NCBI RefSeq assembly: GCF_000968685.2
Contig: NZ_LAKD02000012.1
Span: forward strand, 1 to 45,773
Reading direction: 5' to 3'
From: Streptomyces antioxidans
GTDB lineage: Bacteria > Actinomycetota > Actinomycetes > Streptomycetales > Streptomycetaceae
DNA length: 45,773 bases
The position numbers and the translations under genes were made by a program. Of the stretch, positions 15,367 to 23,307 are shown piece after piece. Each line of letters begins with the position of its first letter. The stretch's first letter is position 1. A model generated the notes under the pieces. It saw nothing but the letters and a program-made list of their open reading frames with translations, was not told the origin of the DNA and made no database searches.

Positions 15367-16263
15367 TCATCGGCGGCGGCGAAGTACGCGACGGCCCACG
15401 ACGACGACGGAGGCGAGCACGACGGCCGCGGCGGGCGCGGCCCAGCGCAGCGTGGCGCTGGTGGAGACGGTCTCGGGCGCGGGCACCGGGGCGTAGCGAC
15501 CGCGCGGCGGGGCGTGGTCGACCTCCTCGGTGGAGCGGCCGATCATCGTGCGGCGGGCGTGGGCGGCCTCGGCCGGGGGCTCCTCGTCCAGGTCCTCGAG
15601 ATCGCCGAGTTCGCCGAAGCCGACGGGCTCCTCGACGGCGTCCACCTCGTCGATGTCCTCCAGGTCGCCGGCGTCCTCGATGTCCATGTCGTCGGCCGAC
15701 AGCGGAAGCTCGGCCTCGGTCGGCAGCCCGGTCTCCTCCGCGGCGGCTCCCGCACCCGCGTCGGCGCTCCCGCCATCAGCCCCGCCCGGGACCTCGCCGG
15801 GGGCCTCGCCCTCCGTGGGCGCGCTGATCGGGGACGTCTCCAGCCCGGCCGTGAGCGCCGTGGCGAACCGGTCCAGCATGCGGCGGGCCACGGTGATGGA
15901 CGCCTCGTCGTCGAACTCGGCCAGCCGCCCTTCGCTGTGGACCGTCCCGGAGCACTTCAGCTCCGTACCGCCCTCGACGGGCCCCGGTGTGATGGTCAGC
16001 GCGAGCTTCACCGAGCCGCTGCCGCGCGCCTCGCCGCCCTCGCCCTCGACCTCGAAGGCATCGCCGCGCCGTACGACGCGCAGCACACCGCGATAGGTGA
16101 TGGTGGACCCGCCGATGCGCAGTCGCAGCCGCCCGGCGAGCGGACCTGCGGCCTCATCGGCGTCCTGCTGGAGCCCGGGAACGCAACGAGCGACGCGGGC
16201 GGGCTCCGCGAGCGCCAGCCGGACGGTGTCGACGGGAAACGGAACGAACACCTCATGCTCCAT
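15367..16263 (-). CDS. SRPBCC (CoxG-like) protein with C-terminal membrane anchor
   Basis: A 298-residue protein. Residues 1-145 form an SRPBCC/carbon-monoxide-dehydrogenase-subunit-G-like domain (MEHEVFVPFPVDTVRLALAEPARVARCVPG, then GGTELKCSGTVHSEGRLAEFDDE), a fold that binds hydrophobic ligands. Residues about 150-265 are disordered and very acidic (DMDIEDAGDLEDIDEVDAVE). A single C-terminal helix (AAPAAAVVLASVVVVG) followed by RRVLRRRR suggests a tail anchor with the ligand domain in the cytoplasm. No molybdenum hydroxylase genes are nearby, so a CO-dehydrogenase role is unlikely. The ATG at 16263 has no ribosome site. Confidence 0.85.
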   Translation of the reverse strand: MEHEVFVPFPVDTVRLALAEPARVARCVPGLQQDADEAAGPLAGRLRLRIGGSTITYRGVLRVVRRGDAFEVEGEGGEARGSGSVKLALTITPGPVEGGTELKCSGTVHSEGRLAEFDDEASITVARRMLDRFATALTAGLETSPISAPTEGEAPGEVPGGADGGSADAGAGAAAEETGLPTEAELPLSADDMDIEDAGDLEDIDEVDAVEEPVGFGELGDLEDLDEEPPAEAAHARRTMIGRSTEEVDHAPPRGRYAPVPAPETVSTSATLRWAAPAAAVVLASVVVVGRRVLRRRR

Positions 16264-16414
16264 AGGTCAAAACAGTACCCATCGCACGTTCCCTGAGACC
16301 CGTTCCCGCACAACTTTCCGCGTGCCGCTGAGGTACGCCGCCGATACGAGCCCCCGGCGCGCGAACACGCCCCGTACGCGGGTGGGCGGCGCCCCACGTG
16401 GTCCGCCCCCGGGA

Positions 16415-16472
16415 CTCGGCGGCGGTGTCCGCGGGGCTCGGCGGCGGCGTCCGCGGGCTCGGCGGCGGTGTC
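16415..16472. repeat. 21-22 bp tandem repeat, 2.7 copies
   Basis: Units starting CTCGGCGGCGG lie at 16415-16436, 16437-16457 and partial 16458-16472, differing at one T/C position and one G. The array sits 30-87 nt past the stop of the spermidine-synthase-like gene and upstream of the SRPBCC gene. Confidence 0.85.
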
Positions 16473-16501
16473 GCTGCCCGCCCCCGGGCCGCCCCGAAGC
16501 G

Positions 16502-18091
16502 TCACTCGCCATAGCGCGGACGCATGAGCGTCGACGGGGGCAGCCCCCGCTCCCGGCCGCGTTCGGCCGTGCGACGGGCCGCCCACAGCCCCTGCTCGGT
16601 CAGCGAGCGGGGCCGCGGCCGGTGCGGGGCCAGCCGCAGCCCGACGGGAGAGCGCGCCGACAGGACGAAGCCCCAGTCGTGGGGGCTGCCGCGCCCGGGG
16701 CGCGGGGCGCCGATCACATACGGAGTGGTCCGCAGCCCGACCGAGCGCATCGTGGCGTCCACCGTCCAGAACGCCCGCGGATCGGGCCGCAGCGGCCCGG
16801 CGTGGACCACCAGTCGGCCGCCGGGCGTCAGCACCCGCTCGGCCAGGCCGTAGAACTCCTGGGAGTAGTACTTGGTGCTCGGGGTGAGCTCGGGGGCGGG
16901 CAGATCGCAGACCACCACGTCGTACGCCATGGACCGGCGCAGCCAGTCGAAGGCGTCCGCCGTCACCGCCCGCACCCGCGGATCGCGGTAGGCGCCGCCG
17001 TTGAGCGCGGCCAGACCGGGATCGCGCCGGGCCAGCCGCACCACCTCCGCGTCGCGCTCCACGACGGTCACCGACCGGACCCCGGCGTACCGCAGGACCT
17101 CGCGCACCGCGAGCCCGTCGCCGCCGCCCAGCACCAGGACCCGGGCATGCGGTCCGGCGGCCATGGCCGGGTGGATCAGCGCCTCGTGGTAGCGGACCTC
17201 GTCGCGCCCGCTGACCCGCAGCCGCCCGTTGAGGAACAGGGACAGCGGCCGCCCGCTCGTCCCCCCGCCCACCAGCACGATCTCCTGCTCGCCCGTGCTC
17301 AGCGCGACCCGCACCCCCGGTCCGTAGACCGCCTGCCGGGCGGCCCGCTCGAAGGAGGGGGTCAGCACGGCACCGGCGGCCAGCGCGGCGAGCACCAGCC
17401 CATTGGCGACGATCAGCGTCCACCGCGCCCGTACGCTCAGATCGCGGCGGAACAGCCAGAGCACCAGCGCGCCGCCCGCGACCGCGTTGACCGCGCCGGT
17501 GACCAGCGCGCCGGTCAGCTGGCCGAACGCGGGCAGCAGCAGAAAGGGAAAGGCGAGCCCGCCGACCAGCGCACCCACATAGTCCGCCGCGAACAGATCG
17601 GCCACCGCGCCGCCCGCGTCCTGTCGGCGCACCCGCTGGATCAGGGTCATCAACAGCGGCACCTCGGCCCCGATGAGCACACCGATGGCGAACGAGAAGC
17701 CGACGAGCGCGGAGCGCGAGTGACCGCCCCAGGCGAAGCACGCGTACAGCGCCATCGCCGAGCAGCCGCCGACGAGCGCGAGCACCGCCTCGACCGCGCC
17801 GAAGCCCACGGCGGCCCGGCAGCGCAGCCGCTTGGCCAGCAGCGAGCCGACGCCCATGGCGAAGACCATCACGGAGAGCACGACGGAGGCCTGGGTGACC
17901 GAGTCACCCGCCAAGTACGAGGCCAGGGCGACGAGTTCGAGCTCGTAGACGAGGCCGCAGGCGGCGCAGACGAAGACCGTGCCGAGCACGAGGAAGCGGC
18001 CGAGCCCCGCCCGCACGGGCAGCCACACCGGAGGGCCGGATTCCGGCGACGACGGCGCATCCGAGACGACGGGCATGGGCGAATCGATCAC
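16502..18091 (-). CDS. speE: Membrane-bound spermidine synthase-like protein
   Basis: A 529-residue protein. Residues about 30-270 hold seven or so membrane segments ([22 protein letters not shown] and on). Residues about 280-490 are a spermidine synthase-like Rossmann domain, with [22 protein letters not shown], the SAM-type glycine loop [16 protein letters not shown], acidic VVERDAEVV and DAFDWL. The usual catalytic DS/TDP motif is replaced by CDLPAPEL, still carrying the conserved Asp. Bacterial genomes often label these SpeE, but the polyamine activity of the membrane-fused form is unproven. The GTG at 18091 lacks a ribosome site; TAGCGT 7 nt upstream hints at a leaderless message. Confidence 0.85.
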   Translation of the reverse strand: MIDSPMPVVSDAPSSPESGPPVWLPVRAGLGRFLVLGTVFVCAACGLVYELELVALASYLAGDSVTQASVVLSVMVFAMGVGSLLAKRLRCRAAVGFGAVEAVLALVGGCSAMALYACFAWGGHSRSALVGFSFAIGVLIGAEVPLLMTLIQRVRRQDAGGAVADLFAADYVGALVGGLAFPFLLLPAFGQLTGALVTGAVNAVAGGALVLWLFRRDLSVRARWTLIVANGLVLAALAAGAVLTPSFERAARQAVYGPGVRVALSTGEQEIVLVGGGTSGRPLSLFLNGRLRVSGRDEVRYHEALIHPAMAAGPHARVLVLGGGDGLAVREVLRYAGVRSVTVVERDAEVVRLARRDPGLAALNGGAYRDPRVRAVTADAFDWLRRSMAYDVVVCDLPAPELTPSTKYYSQEFYGLAERVLTPGGRLVVHAGPLRPDPRAFWTVDATMRSVGLRTTPYVIGAPRPGRGSPHDWGFVLSARSPVGLRLAPHRPRPRSLTEQGLWAARRTAERGRERGLPPSTLMRPRYGE

Positions 18092-18153
18092 AAAGGGAAC
18101 GCTACGTCACATATCGCTTACGTCTCGTCCCCCACACGAGTGCATTGCGCCCT

Positions 18154-18852
18154 TCAGGCGCAGGGGACTTGGGGTGGCCCCCCACCCGACGCCCCACCTG
18201 ACAGCCCATCCGACGCCCCAGCCGGCAACCCATCCGGCAGACCGCCCGGCAGGCCACTCGGCAGGCCACTCGGCAGACCGCCCGGCAGGTCACTTGGCAG
18301 GTCACCCATATCGAGCCCGCCCGCGCCCGGCGGCCTGAGCGCGGGCGGCACCCGGGCCCCCACACAGGTGCGGGTGGTGACCAACCGCCCCTCCTGGGGG
18401 TAGGCATGCCAGGTCCGCCACCCCACCGTCCCCTCGTTCCACTGCGCGAGCAGCGCCGTGAACGCGTTCGGACTGCCGGGGAACGTACCGGCCAGACCGT
18501 GCGGATGGTCGGCCACCAGGGCGAGCAGTTCCTGCGCGCGCCCGGAGAAGGCGCCCTGCGACAACTCCTCGACGCGCGCCGCGAATTCGTACTCGCGGCC
18601 GTCGACGAGGGTGGAAACCCCCAGCGGAAGCGGGGTGCTGTTGCCGGACATGCAGGCCACGGTCTCCGAGCAACGGCTGCCCTCCCCTTCGAGGAGGACC
18701 TGGTGGGAGGCGCCCAGAAGCCGCAACTGGATGGCGAAGTCGTGGAGTTGAAGATCGAGCACGGCGAGGGCGGGAAGCGGCTCCCGTCCCAGCCCCCAGG
18801 CGAGGTCAGCGGCGCGGGTATCGGTGTAGGCAGTCTTGAGGGTCGTGAGCAT
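18154..18852 (-). CDS. DUF2617 family protein with Gly/Pro/Leu repeat tail
   Basis: A 232-residue protein of unknown function. The conserved part (MLTTLKTAYTDTRAADLAWGLG, LGASHQVLL, then AFTALLAQWNEGTVGWRTWHAYPQEGRLVTTRT) matches DUF2617, common in actinobacteria. The ATG at 18852 is preceded by GGAG at a spacing of 7; a longer frame to 18981 is unsupported. The last 50 residues are a degenerate repeat (GGLPSGLPSGLPGGLPDG) encoded by 12-bp DNA units and are probably not part of the functional domain. It precedes the spermidine-synthase-like gene by 62 bp in the same direction and may be co-transcribed. Confidence 0.8.
   Translation of the reverse strand: MLTTLKTAYTDTRAADLAWGLGREPLPALAVLDLQLHDFAIQLRLLGASHQVLLEGEGSRCSETVACMSGNSTPLPLGVSTLVDGREYEFAARVEELSQGAFSGRAQELLALVADHPHGLAGTFPGSPNAFTALLAQWNEGTVGWRTWHAYPQEGRLVTTRTCVGARVPPALRPPGAGGLDMGDLPSDLPGGLPSGLPSGLPGGLPDGLPAGASDGLSGGASGGGPPQVPCA
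18234..18310. repeat. 12-bp tandem repeat in the 3' end of the DUF2617 gene
   Basis: About six degenerate copies of a 12-bp unit (ggcaggccactc and variants ggcagaccgccc, ggcaggtcactt, ggcaggtcaccc) encode alternating GGLP/SGLP in the protein tail. Copy number is likely to vary among strains. Confidence 0.85.
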
Positions 18853-19064
18853 GGATCGGCTCCGCAAGCACGCAGTGGAAAGAGATGGGCCAGCTCGCCC
18901 CGCGGGGGACCAGGGGCATGCGCATACGGCGGCTCGTGCCCACGTGGGGCCGTAAGGTCGATTGGTGGTATACGGAATCATGAAATGCTGGGCGCCACAT
19001 CGTTTTTACCCACCTTCGCCGGGTTTCCACCCTCTAGGGCGCTCCTTAGGTCAAGTGTTCAACA

Positions 19065-19104
19065 AGCCAGCGCCCGGCGCACGTTGGCGCGCCGGGCGCT
19101 GGCT
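19065..19104 (-). terminator. Strong hairpin terminator
   Basis: Perfect 16-bp arms agccagcgcccggcgc (19065-19080) and gcgccgggcgctggct (19089-19104) with an 8-nt loop. It lies downstream of the leftward Gly-rich gene and upstream of the DUF2617 gene, so it should separate their transcripts. Confidence 0.8.
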
Positions 19105-19120
19105 CACTGCTTTGCTTCAC

Positions 19121-19216
19121 GACCGTAAGGACGGCCTGGCAACCGTAAGAAGGTCATGGCGACCGTAAGGACGGCGTGACGCCTCCCGTAAGAAGGTCAT
19201 GGCGGCCGTAAGAACG
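19121..19216. repeat. Interspersed CCGTAAG repeats
   Basis: GACCGTAAGGACGGC occurs at 19121-19135 and 19161-19175. CCGTAAGAAGGTCATGGCG occurs at 19143-19161 and 19187-19205, and a further GGCCGTAAGAACG follows at 19204-19216. The alternating copies lie just past the stop of the Gly-rich gene. Several units can form small hairpins (CCGT/ACGG). Confidence 0.8.
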
Positions 19217-19250
19217 AGACGGCAGCCGTCAGGGCCGCGGGAACCGCGGG

Positions 19251-19544
19251 TCAGCCACCCCCGCCACAGCCACCGCCGCCACCACCACCGCCGCCACCGC
19301 AGCCACCTCCGCCACCGCAGCCGCTTCCGCCGCCGCAGCCACCGCCGCCGTGGTGACCACCCCCGTGATGGCCACCACCACCGCTGTCGCCACCGGCCCA
19401 CCAGCCGCCACCCGCGGCCCCGCTGGACCCTGCCCCCCAGGACCGCCTGCGCCGCCCGCTGTATCCCTTCGACCGACCGGCACCCAGCGCGGCGAGCGCC
19501 GTGACCGTGAACGCCAGCACGATGAAGATGACAACAGGACCCAT
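19251..19544 (-). CDS. Small membrane protein with Gly/Cys/His-rich tail
   Basis: A 97-residue protein I do not recognise with certainty. Residues 1-22 (MGPVVIFIVLAFTVTALAALG) form one hydrophobic helix, followed by a basic stretch (GRSKGYSGRRRRSWG) and then a tail of almost pure Gly with four His in two HH pairs and four Cys (HHGGGHHGGGGCGGGSGC, then further Cys). Similar GGGCGGG tails occur on other Streptomyces membrane proteins. The start is ATG 19544, with AAGGAG 10 nt upstream; GTG 19553 is too close to that site. The tail could bind metal or anchor in the wall; this is conjecture. The DNA is a long G-rich strand, so a non-coding explanation cannot be fully excluded. Confidence 0.6.
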   Translation of the reverse strand: MGPVVIFIVLAFTVTALAALGAGRSKGYSGRRRRSWGAGSSGAAGGGWWAGGDSGGGGHHGGGHHGGGGCGGGSGCGGGGGCGGGGGGGGGGCGGGG

Positions 19545-19687
19545 GGTCCTCACTCTCCTTCCAACCCCCGTAGCGAGGTACAGCTTCGTACCTGCCGGGT
19601 CCCATGCCCGACCTCATGGGGGGTCAAAGCGGAGTTGAGGAAGTCCAGAGGTTCGGCGCGCGCCTCACGCGCGGTCCAGCACGCGTC

Positions 19688-20620
19688 CTAGGCGTGGTCC
19701 GCGGCCTGGGAGGTGACGCGCTCGATCGCGCGCACGGCGACGTCAGGCTGGTCGACGTAGATGTAGTGGGCGCTGTTCTTGGCGGGGCTCAGCTTGGAGC
19801 GGCTGGAGACCGCGAGCCACTTGCGCTGGCCGTTGGTCCACGCCCGCTCCAGGCCCGGCCCGTAGTCGGGCACCTCCGCGAGGTACTGCTTCCCGTGGTG
19901 GATCACCTCCACCGGGATGTCCCCGGCGGAACGGACCTTCCCGTCGGGCACCGTGAGCTTTTCCGGCTCCCCTCCGCGAAGGATCGCGAGGGTCTGATCA
20001 CGCAGCTCGGCCGCCGGGCCGGTGGCGGACTCGGGGATTCCCTTGTTGAGGTCGGCGGTCTGGGTCGGAGAGGTGGCGTCCATCAGGACCAGCCCCTTGA
20101 TCCTGTCCTGGTGGTCGGGGGCGTACCGGGCGGCGATCAGCCCGCCCAGCGAATGCCCGGCCAGGACGACCGGAGCGTCACCGGCGACCCGGTCGAGCAC
20201 CGCGGTCAGCACCTTCCCCGTGCTCTTGAGGGTCTGCGGCCCGTCGGGCTTGTCGCTGGCGCCCTCACCGAGCCGGTCGTAGGAGCAGACCCGGTTCTTC
20301 TCGCTCAGGGTCTTCTGGAGCCCGGCCATCTTCTCCAGGCCGTCGCCGCCACCGACCACCAGCATGATGACCGGCCTGCCGTCCGCCGAAGTCCCCGAAC
20401 AGGACACGTTCACCAACCGGCCGCCGACCTCGATCTTCTTGGTGCCGGTGAGCAAGGCCTGATCGCCCGCCTGCTTGGAACCGGCGGCGGACGAGGTGGC
20501 GGACGCGGTGGCGGACGCTTCCGACTCCGCCTTCGAGGAGTCCTCACAGCCGACCAGCCCCACACCGGCCACGGCGCAGGACAGCGCGATCACAGCGGAC
20601 ACCCTGGCACTGCGGATCAT
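19688..20620 (-). CDS. Lipoprotein alpha/beta hydrolase
   Basis: A 310-residue predicted secreted lipoprotein. The signal peptide MIRSARVSAVIALSCAVAGVGLVGC ends in lipobox LVGC, and a Ser/Ala/Glu-rich linker follows. The hydrolase domain has MLVVGGGDG in place of the common HGxxG, CSYDRLGEGASD, the nucleophile elbow GHSLGG, and LVLMDATSPTQ. A C-terminal His probably lies in NSAHYIYVDQPD. It should act on the outer face of the membrane on an unknown ester or amide. The ATG at 20620 is preceded by GGGGGAA, supporting this start over the longer frame to 20656. Confidence 0.9.
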   Translation of the reverse strand: MIRSARVSAVIALSCAVAGVGLVGCEDSSKAESEASATASATSSAAGSKQAGDQALLTGTKKIEVGGRLVNVSCSGTSADGRPVIMLVVGGGDGLEKMAGLQKTLSEKNRVCSYDRLGEGASDKPDGPQTLKSTGKVLTAVLDRVAGDAPVVLAGHSLGGLIAARYAPDHQDRIKGLVLMDATSPTQTADLNKGIPESATGPAAELRDQTLAILRGGEPEKLTVPDGKVRSAGDIPVEVIHHGKQYLAEVPDYGPGLERAWTNGQRKWLAVSSRSKLSPAKNSAHYIYVDQPDVAVRAIERVTSQAADHA

Positions 20621-20821
20621 CGTTCTTCCCCCTGGGAGAGTCTGGGTCACCCGCAACGCGCGGGCGTCTCAGACGCTAGGGACCCGGAGCCCCGGAATCG
20701 TCACCGCAGGGAGGACACCTGCCCGTAGCTCGCCCGGGGGACAGCCCCCTCAGCCAGGAGCCCACAACCGCGGCGGGGAGGAGATCAGCCCACCGCAGGC
20801 GTCACGATCCGCCGGGCCCCC

Positions 20822-21766
20822 CTAACGGTGCTCCCAGTGCACGGGGTCGGCCTCCAGGACCGCGCGGTCCCAGTCGGCCAGTTCGGCGGCCGCCTCATAC
20901 GTGCTGTGCAGGAATTCGCCCAGCGTCCGGTCCGGATCGGGCGCGGTGGCGACCGCCTCGTAGGGCAGTACGAACTCGCCGACGTCCCGCCGGTACGAGG
21001 CCGTCGCGGGCCGGACCGGCTGGTCGGCGAAGCCCGCGGGCTCGGGGTAGGCGTAGGAGTAGAAGCCTCCCTCCTCACCGCCGCCGGGCCAGAAGCCGCA
21101 GCTGGAGAGCTCGACGGAGTACGCCTCCTGCGTCACCCGGTCCGGCAGGTTCGGCACCCCGCCGGGGGGATGCGGCGGCGCGGTGCGGCCGGAGAAGCGG
21201 GTGACGGCCAGGTCCATCGCCCCCCAGAAGAAGTGCACGGGACTGGCCTTGCCCACGAAATGGGACCGGAACTCCCCGAACACCCGCTGTGCGTTGAGCA
21301 GTTGCTCCCAGAAGAGCCGGGTGGCGCGCGGATCGTACGCCGCGTGCCGGTGGTCCTCCGGAAACGGGATCGCCACGGGCACCTCGTTCGGCCGGGGGTA
21401 CATCCGGGTCTGGATGCCCAGCTCCCCCAGCACACCCATGATCTCCGAGTAGAACTGCGACACCGGTTTGGACTCCAGCACCAGCTCGCGCCGGCTCCCG
21501 TCGCTGACCCTGATCCCCAGCCGGTTGTCGATAAAATCGAACTCAATATCGAATGCCCCGGTCCGATACGGAACGGTGGACGTACTCAGCCCGCGCGGTG
21601 TGACATACAAGGTCACCTGCCACCACTGATTGGCCGGTGGCGCGTGGTCCAGCCGGATCTTGCCGACGATCTGGGTCCACATGTGCAGGGTGTCCCGGGT
21701 CTCGGCCCAGTCCTCCAGCCGGAGCCGCGGCCAGGCACCGGCCTCCCGTGTCTTCTGCTCGGCCAT
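20822..21766 (-). CDS. DUF5996 family protein
   Basis: A 314-residue conserved actinobacterial protein of unknown function. It starts MAEQKTREAGAWPRLRLEDWAETRDTLHMWTQIVGKIRL, the typical DUF5996 opening, followed by NQWWQVTLYVTPRGLSTS and the later block PVHFFWGAMDLAVTRFSGR. The sequence is aromatic-rich with no signal peptide or membrane segment. The ATG at 21766 has GGGAGG at a spacing of about 4; the longer frame to 21937 is unsupported. It is divergent from the accessory island starting at 21972. Confidence 0.85.
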   Translation of the reverse strand: MAEQKTREAGAWPRLRLEDWAETRDTLHMWTQIVGKIRLDHAPPANQWWQVTLYVTPRGLSTSTVPYRTGAFDIEFDFIDNRLGIRVSDGSRRELVLESKPVSQFYSEIMGVLGELGIQTRMYPRPNEVPVAIPFPEDHRHAAYDPRATRLFWEQLLNAQRVFGEFRSHFVGKASPVHFFWGAMDLAVTRFSGRTAPPHPPGGVPNLPDRVTQEAYSVELSSCGFWPGGGEEGGFYSYAYPEPAGFADQPVRPATASYRRDVGEFVLPYEAVATAPDPDRTLGEFLHSTYEAAAELADWDRAVLEADPVHWEHR

Positions 21767-21971
21767 CTCGCCTCCCGCGGGACGCACCACCTCGGCGGCG
21801 CGTAGTCGACGGCGTCCGACCCGGCCGAGTACCCGCCCCTCCCACCGCCCAAAACGGACGCGGAAAAATCCGGCACGGCAAGGGACGACCGCCGCGTCAC
21901 CCGAACCGCAGCCCAGGACGCCGCGGGCTAATCTCACACCACTGACGGTCGGTCCGGAGTCGGGAGACTTT

Positions 21972-22562
21972 TTGTCCAGCTTCTACTTGTTCGAAGGATC
22001 GCTCATACAAGGTGGCGGCGGTTGGGAATTCATCGAGGTCAGCCGTGATCGGGCTGATGTCATGCGGGCGGCTGCCCGCTACGTCAGGGAAGGCAAGTGG
22101 ATCGGCGGCCCCTTTGACACCTGCGAAATCCGCGTGTACCAGCACGGTGAACTGGTCTGGGACCAGTCCGTCTATCCGCTGACGACGGTGAAGATCCCTG
22201 GCTTCACCGAGTTCCGTTTCGACGATCAAGGGCGAATGCTCGGTGGTCTCCCCGAGCCGGGAAGCGGCTACGAGCGCTTCTCCGAGCGCGACCTCGAGGG
22301 AGCCGTGCTCCCCGAGCTGGTGAACAAGCGGCCTGAGGAGGTGCGGGTGACGATCGACTGGGACGACCTCGCATGGCCCCAGCTCGAACCTCCACTGCTC
22401 TCCAAGGACGCCTGTGTGCTCATCGATCTCGCGGACGGTACCGCCCACCACGTGGGCCAGGGACTGGCAGAGGAAGAATTCGACGAGCACATCGAGGAAC
22501 TGGAGGAGGAACTGAACGACGACCAACGCATCGTCTTTTATGGTTTCAACAGCTTGGTCTGA
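21972..22562 (+). CDS. Hypothetical protein, first gene of SUKH-3 island
   Basis: A 196-residue acidic protein I do not recognise. TTG at 21972 is chosen as start because GGGAG ends 5 nt before it and the sequence then reads (M)SSFYLFEGSLIQGGGG; no ATG occurs until about 22060. It has alternating strand-like segments (WEFIEVSRDRADVMRAAARY, CEIRVYQHGELVWDQSVYPL) and an acidic helical end (EEEFDEHIEELEEELNDD). There is no signal peptide, membrane segment or catalytic motif. Codon use is less GC-biased than in its neighbours, including a rare ATA Ile codon, suggesting acquisition. It is followed 87 bp later by a SUKH-3 gene. An immunity or toxin-partner role is only a guess from that neighbour. 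Confidence 0.7.
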   Translation: MSSFYLFEGSLIQGGGGWEFIEVSRDRADVMRAAARYVREGKWIGGPFDTCEIRVYQHGELVWDQSVYPLTTVKIPGFTEFRFDDQGRMLGGLPEPGSGYERFSERDLEGAVLPELVNKRPEEVRVTIDWDDLAWPQLEPPLLSKDACVLIDLADGTAHHVGQGLAEEEFDEHIEELEEELNDDQRIVFYGFNSLV

Positions 22563-22649
22563 ACTGACCGTGTCAATTCTCAGCACCATTTTCCGCGTCT
22601 GCGATCGTCGAGTACTGCCCGAACCCGGCGACGGAGGGCAGGGCCTGTC

Positions 22650-23117
22650 ATGAGCGAGTGGTCGCCGGAGGTACGTGAGGTCCTGGCGGCTTCGGGATGG
22701 ACAGCGGGCAGGCGGGTCGACACGGCCCACTGGCGGTCCATGTTCGAAGCGGTCGGCATCGTCATGCACGACGCCGCGGAGACATTCCTCCAGGAGTTCG
22801 GGGGGCTGTCCGTACGCATCGGTGGCCCGGGGCTCAGCTGCGCCCGGGAACCGTTCGCACTGGACCCGGAGTTGGCTTGTGGAGAGGATGACCGGTTCTC
22901 CGAGTGGAGCGACTCCTTGGGAATACGTCTGTTCCCGCTCGGCGAGCTCGATCACGGACGGTTCTTTCTGGGTATCGACGAGGGCAGTGAGATCTACCTC
23001 GTCGAGACCTGGGTCGCCAGCTTCGGTCCCATGCCGCACGCCCTCGAGAATCTGATCCTCGGCGTGCTGCCCCGCAGGATCGAGGACGAACCCAGACGGT
23101 CGGATCGCGCCCGCTGA
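22650..23117 (+). CDS. SUKH-3 domain immunity-like protein
   Basis: A 155-residue protein matching the SUKH-3 pattern: WSPEVREVLAASGWTAGRRVD, a helix with FEAVGIVMHDAAETFLQEFGGLSVR, a central part ending SDSLGIRLFPLGELDHGRFFLGIDEGSEIYLVETWVASFG, and a terminal helix. SUKH proteins commonly neutralise toxins of contact-dependent or polymorphic toxin systems, binding many nuclease and deaminase toxins. No toxin is recognisable in this window. ATG 22650 follows GGAGGGCAGGG. It is the second of two same-strand genes forming a small accessory island between conserved housekeeping genes. Confidence 0.8.
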   Translation: MSEWSPEVREVLAASGWTAGRRVDTAHWRSMFEAVGIVMHDAAETFLQEFGGLSVRIGGPGLSCAREPFALDPELACGEDDRFSEWSDSLGIRLFPLGELDHGRFFLGIDEGSEIYLVETWVASFGPMPHALENLILGVLPRRIEDEPRRSDRAR

Positions 23118-23307
23118 CCAGGTCACTCTGGCAGTCGGTCGCCCTGCAGGCCGGTGACCACGTGGGCAGCGGTCACGGTCCGCACGTGCTCGGCGAGGAC
23201 GTCCAGCTCGGGACATCGAGACGGGCGCAGGCCAAGGTCTGGCCCTGACCCGGCACGGGCAGGGGAGTCAGGGGGAGAGTTGATGGCGGCCGACGGTTCG
23301 GCGGAGT

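Larger units (their letters stand above)
18853..19250. other. Intergenic region with hairpin and small repeats, no gene seen
   Basis: A 398-bp gap between the Gly-rich gene and the DUF2617 gene. From right to left it holds repeated CCGTAAG-type units (19121-19216), a strong hairpin (19065-19104), an AT-richer stretch around 18960-19060 that probably holds the DUF2617 promoter, and the palindrome CCCACGTGGG at 18939-18948. No coding frame is convincing. Confidence 0.6.

Noticed and set aside
15367..16263. Carbon monoxide dehydrogenase component CoxG
   Set aside because: Only the fold matches; no cox or molybdenum hydroxylase genes are nearby and the anchored acidic architecture differs.
18939..18948. 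CCCACGTGGG as another parS-like site
   Set aside because: Lacks the TTT/AAA flanks of the ParB consensus; only the CACGTG core is shared, which is common in GC-rich DNA.
19121..19216. CRISPR array
   Set aside because: Units are short, irregular and alternate between two sequences with no uniform spacers, and no cas genes are present.
21900..23300. Integrative element carrying the SUKH-3 pair
   Set aside because: No integrase, transposase, tRNA or direct terminal repeats were seen at the edges, so only an accessory island is claimed.
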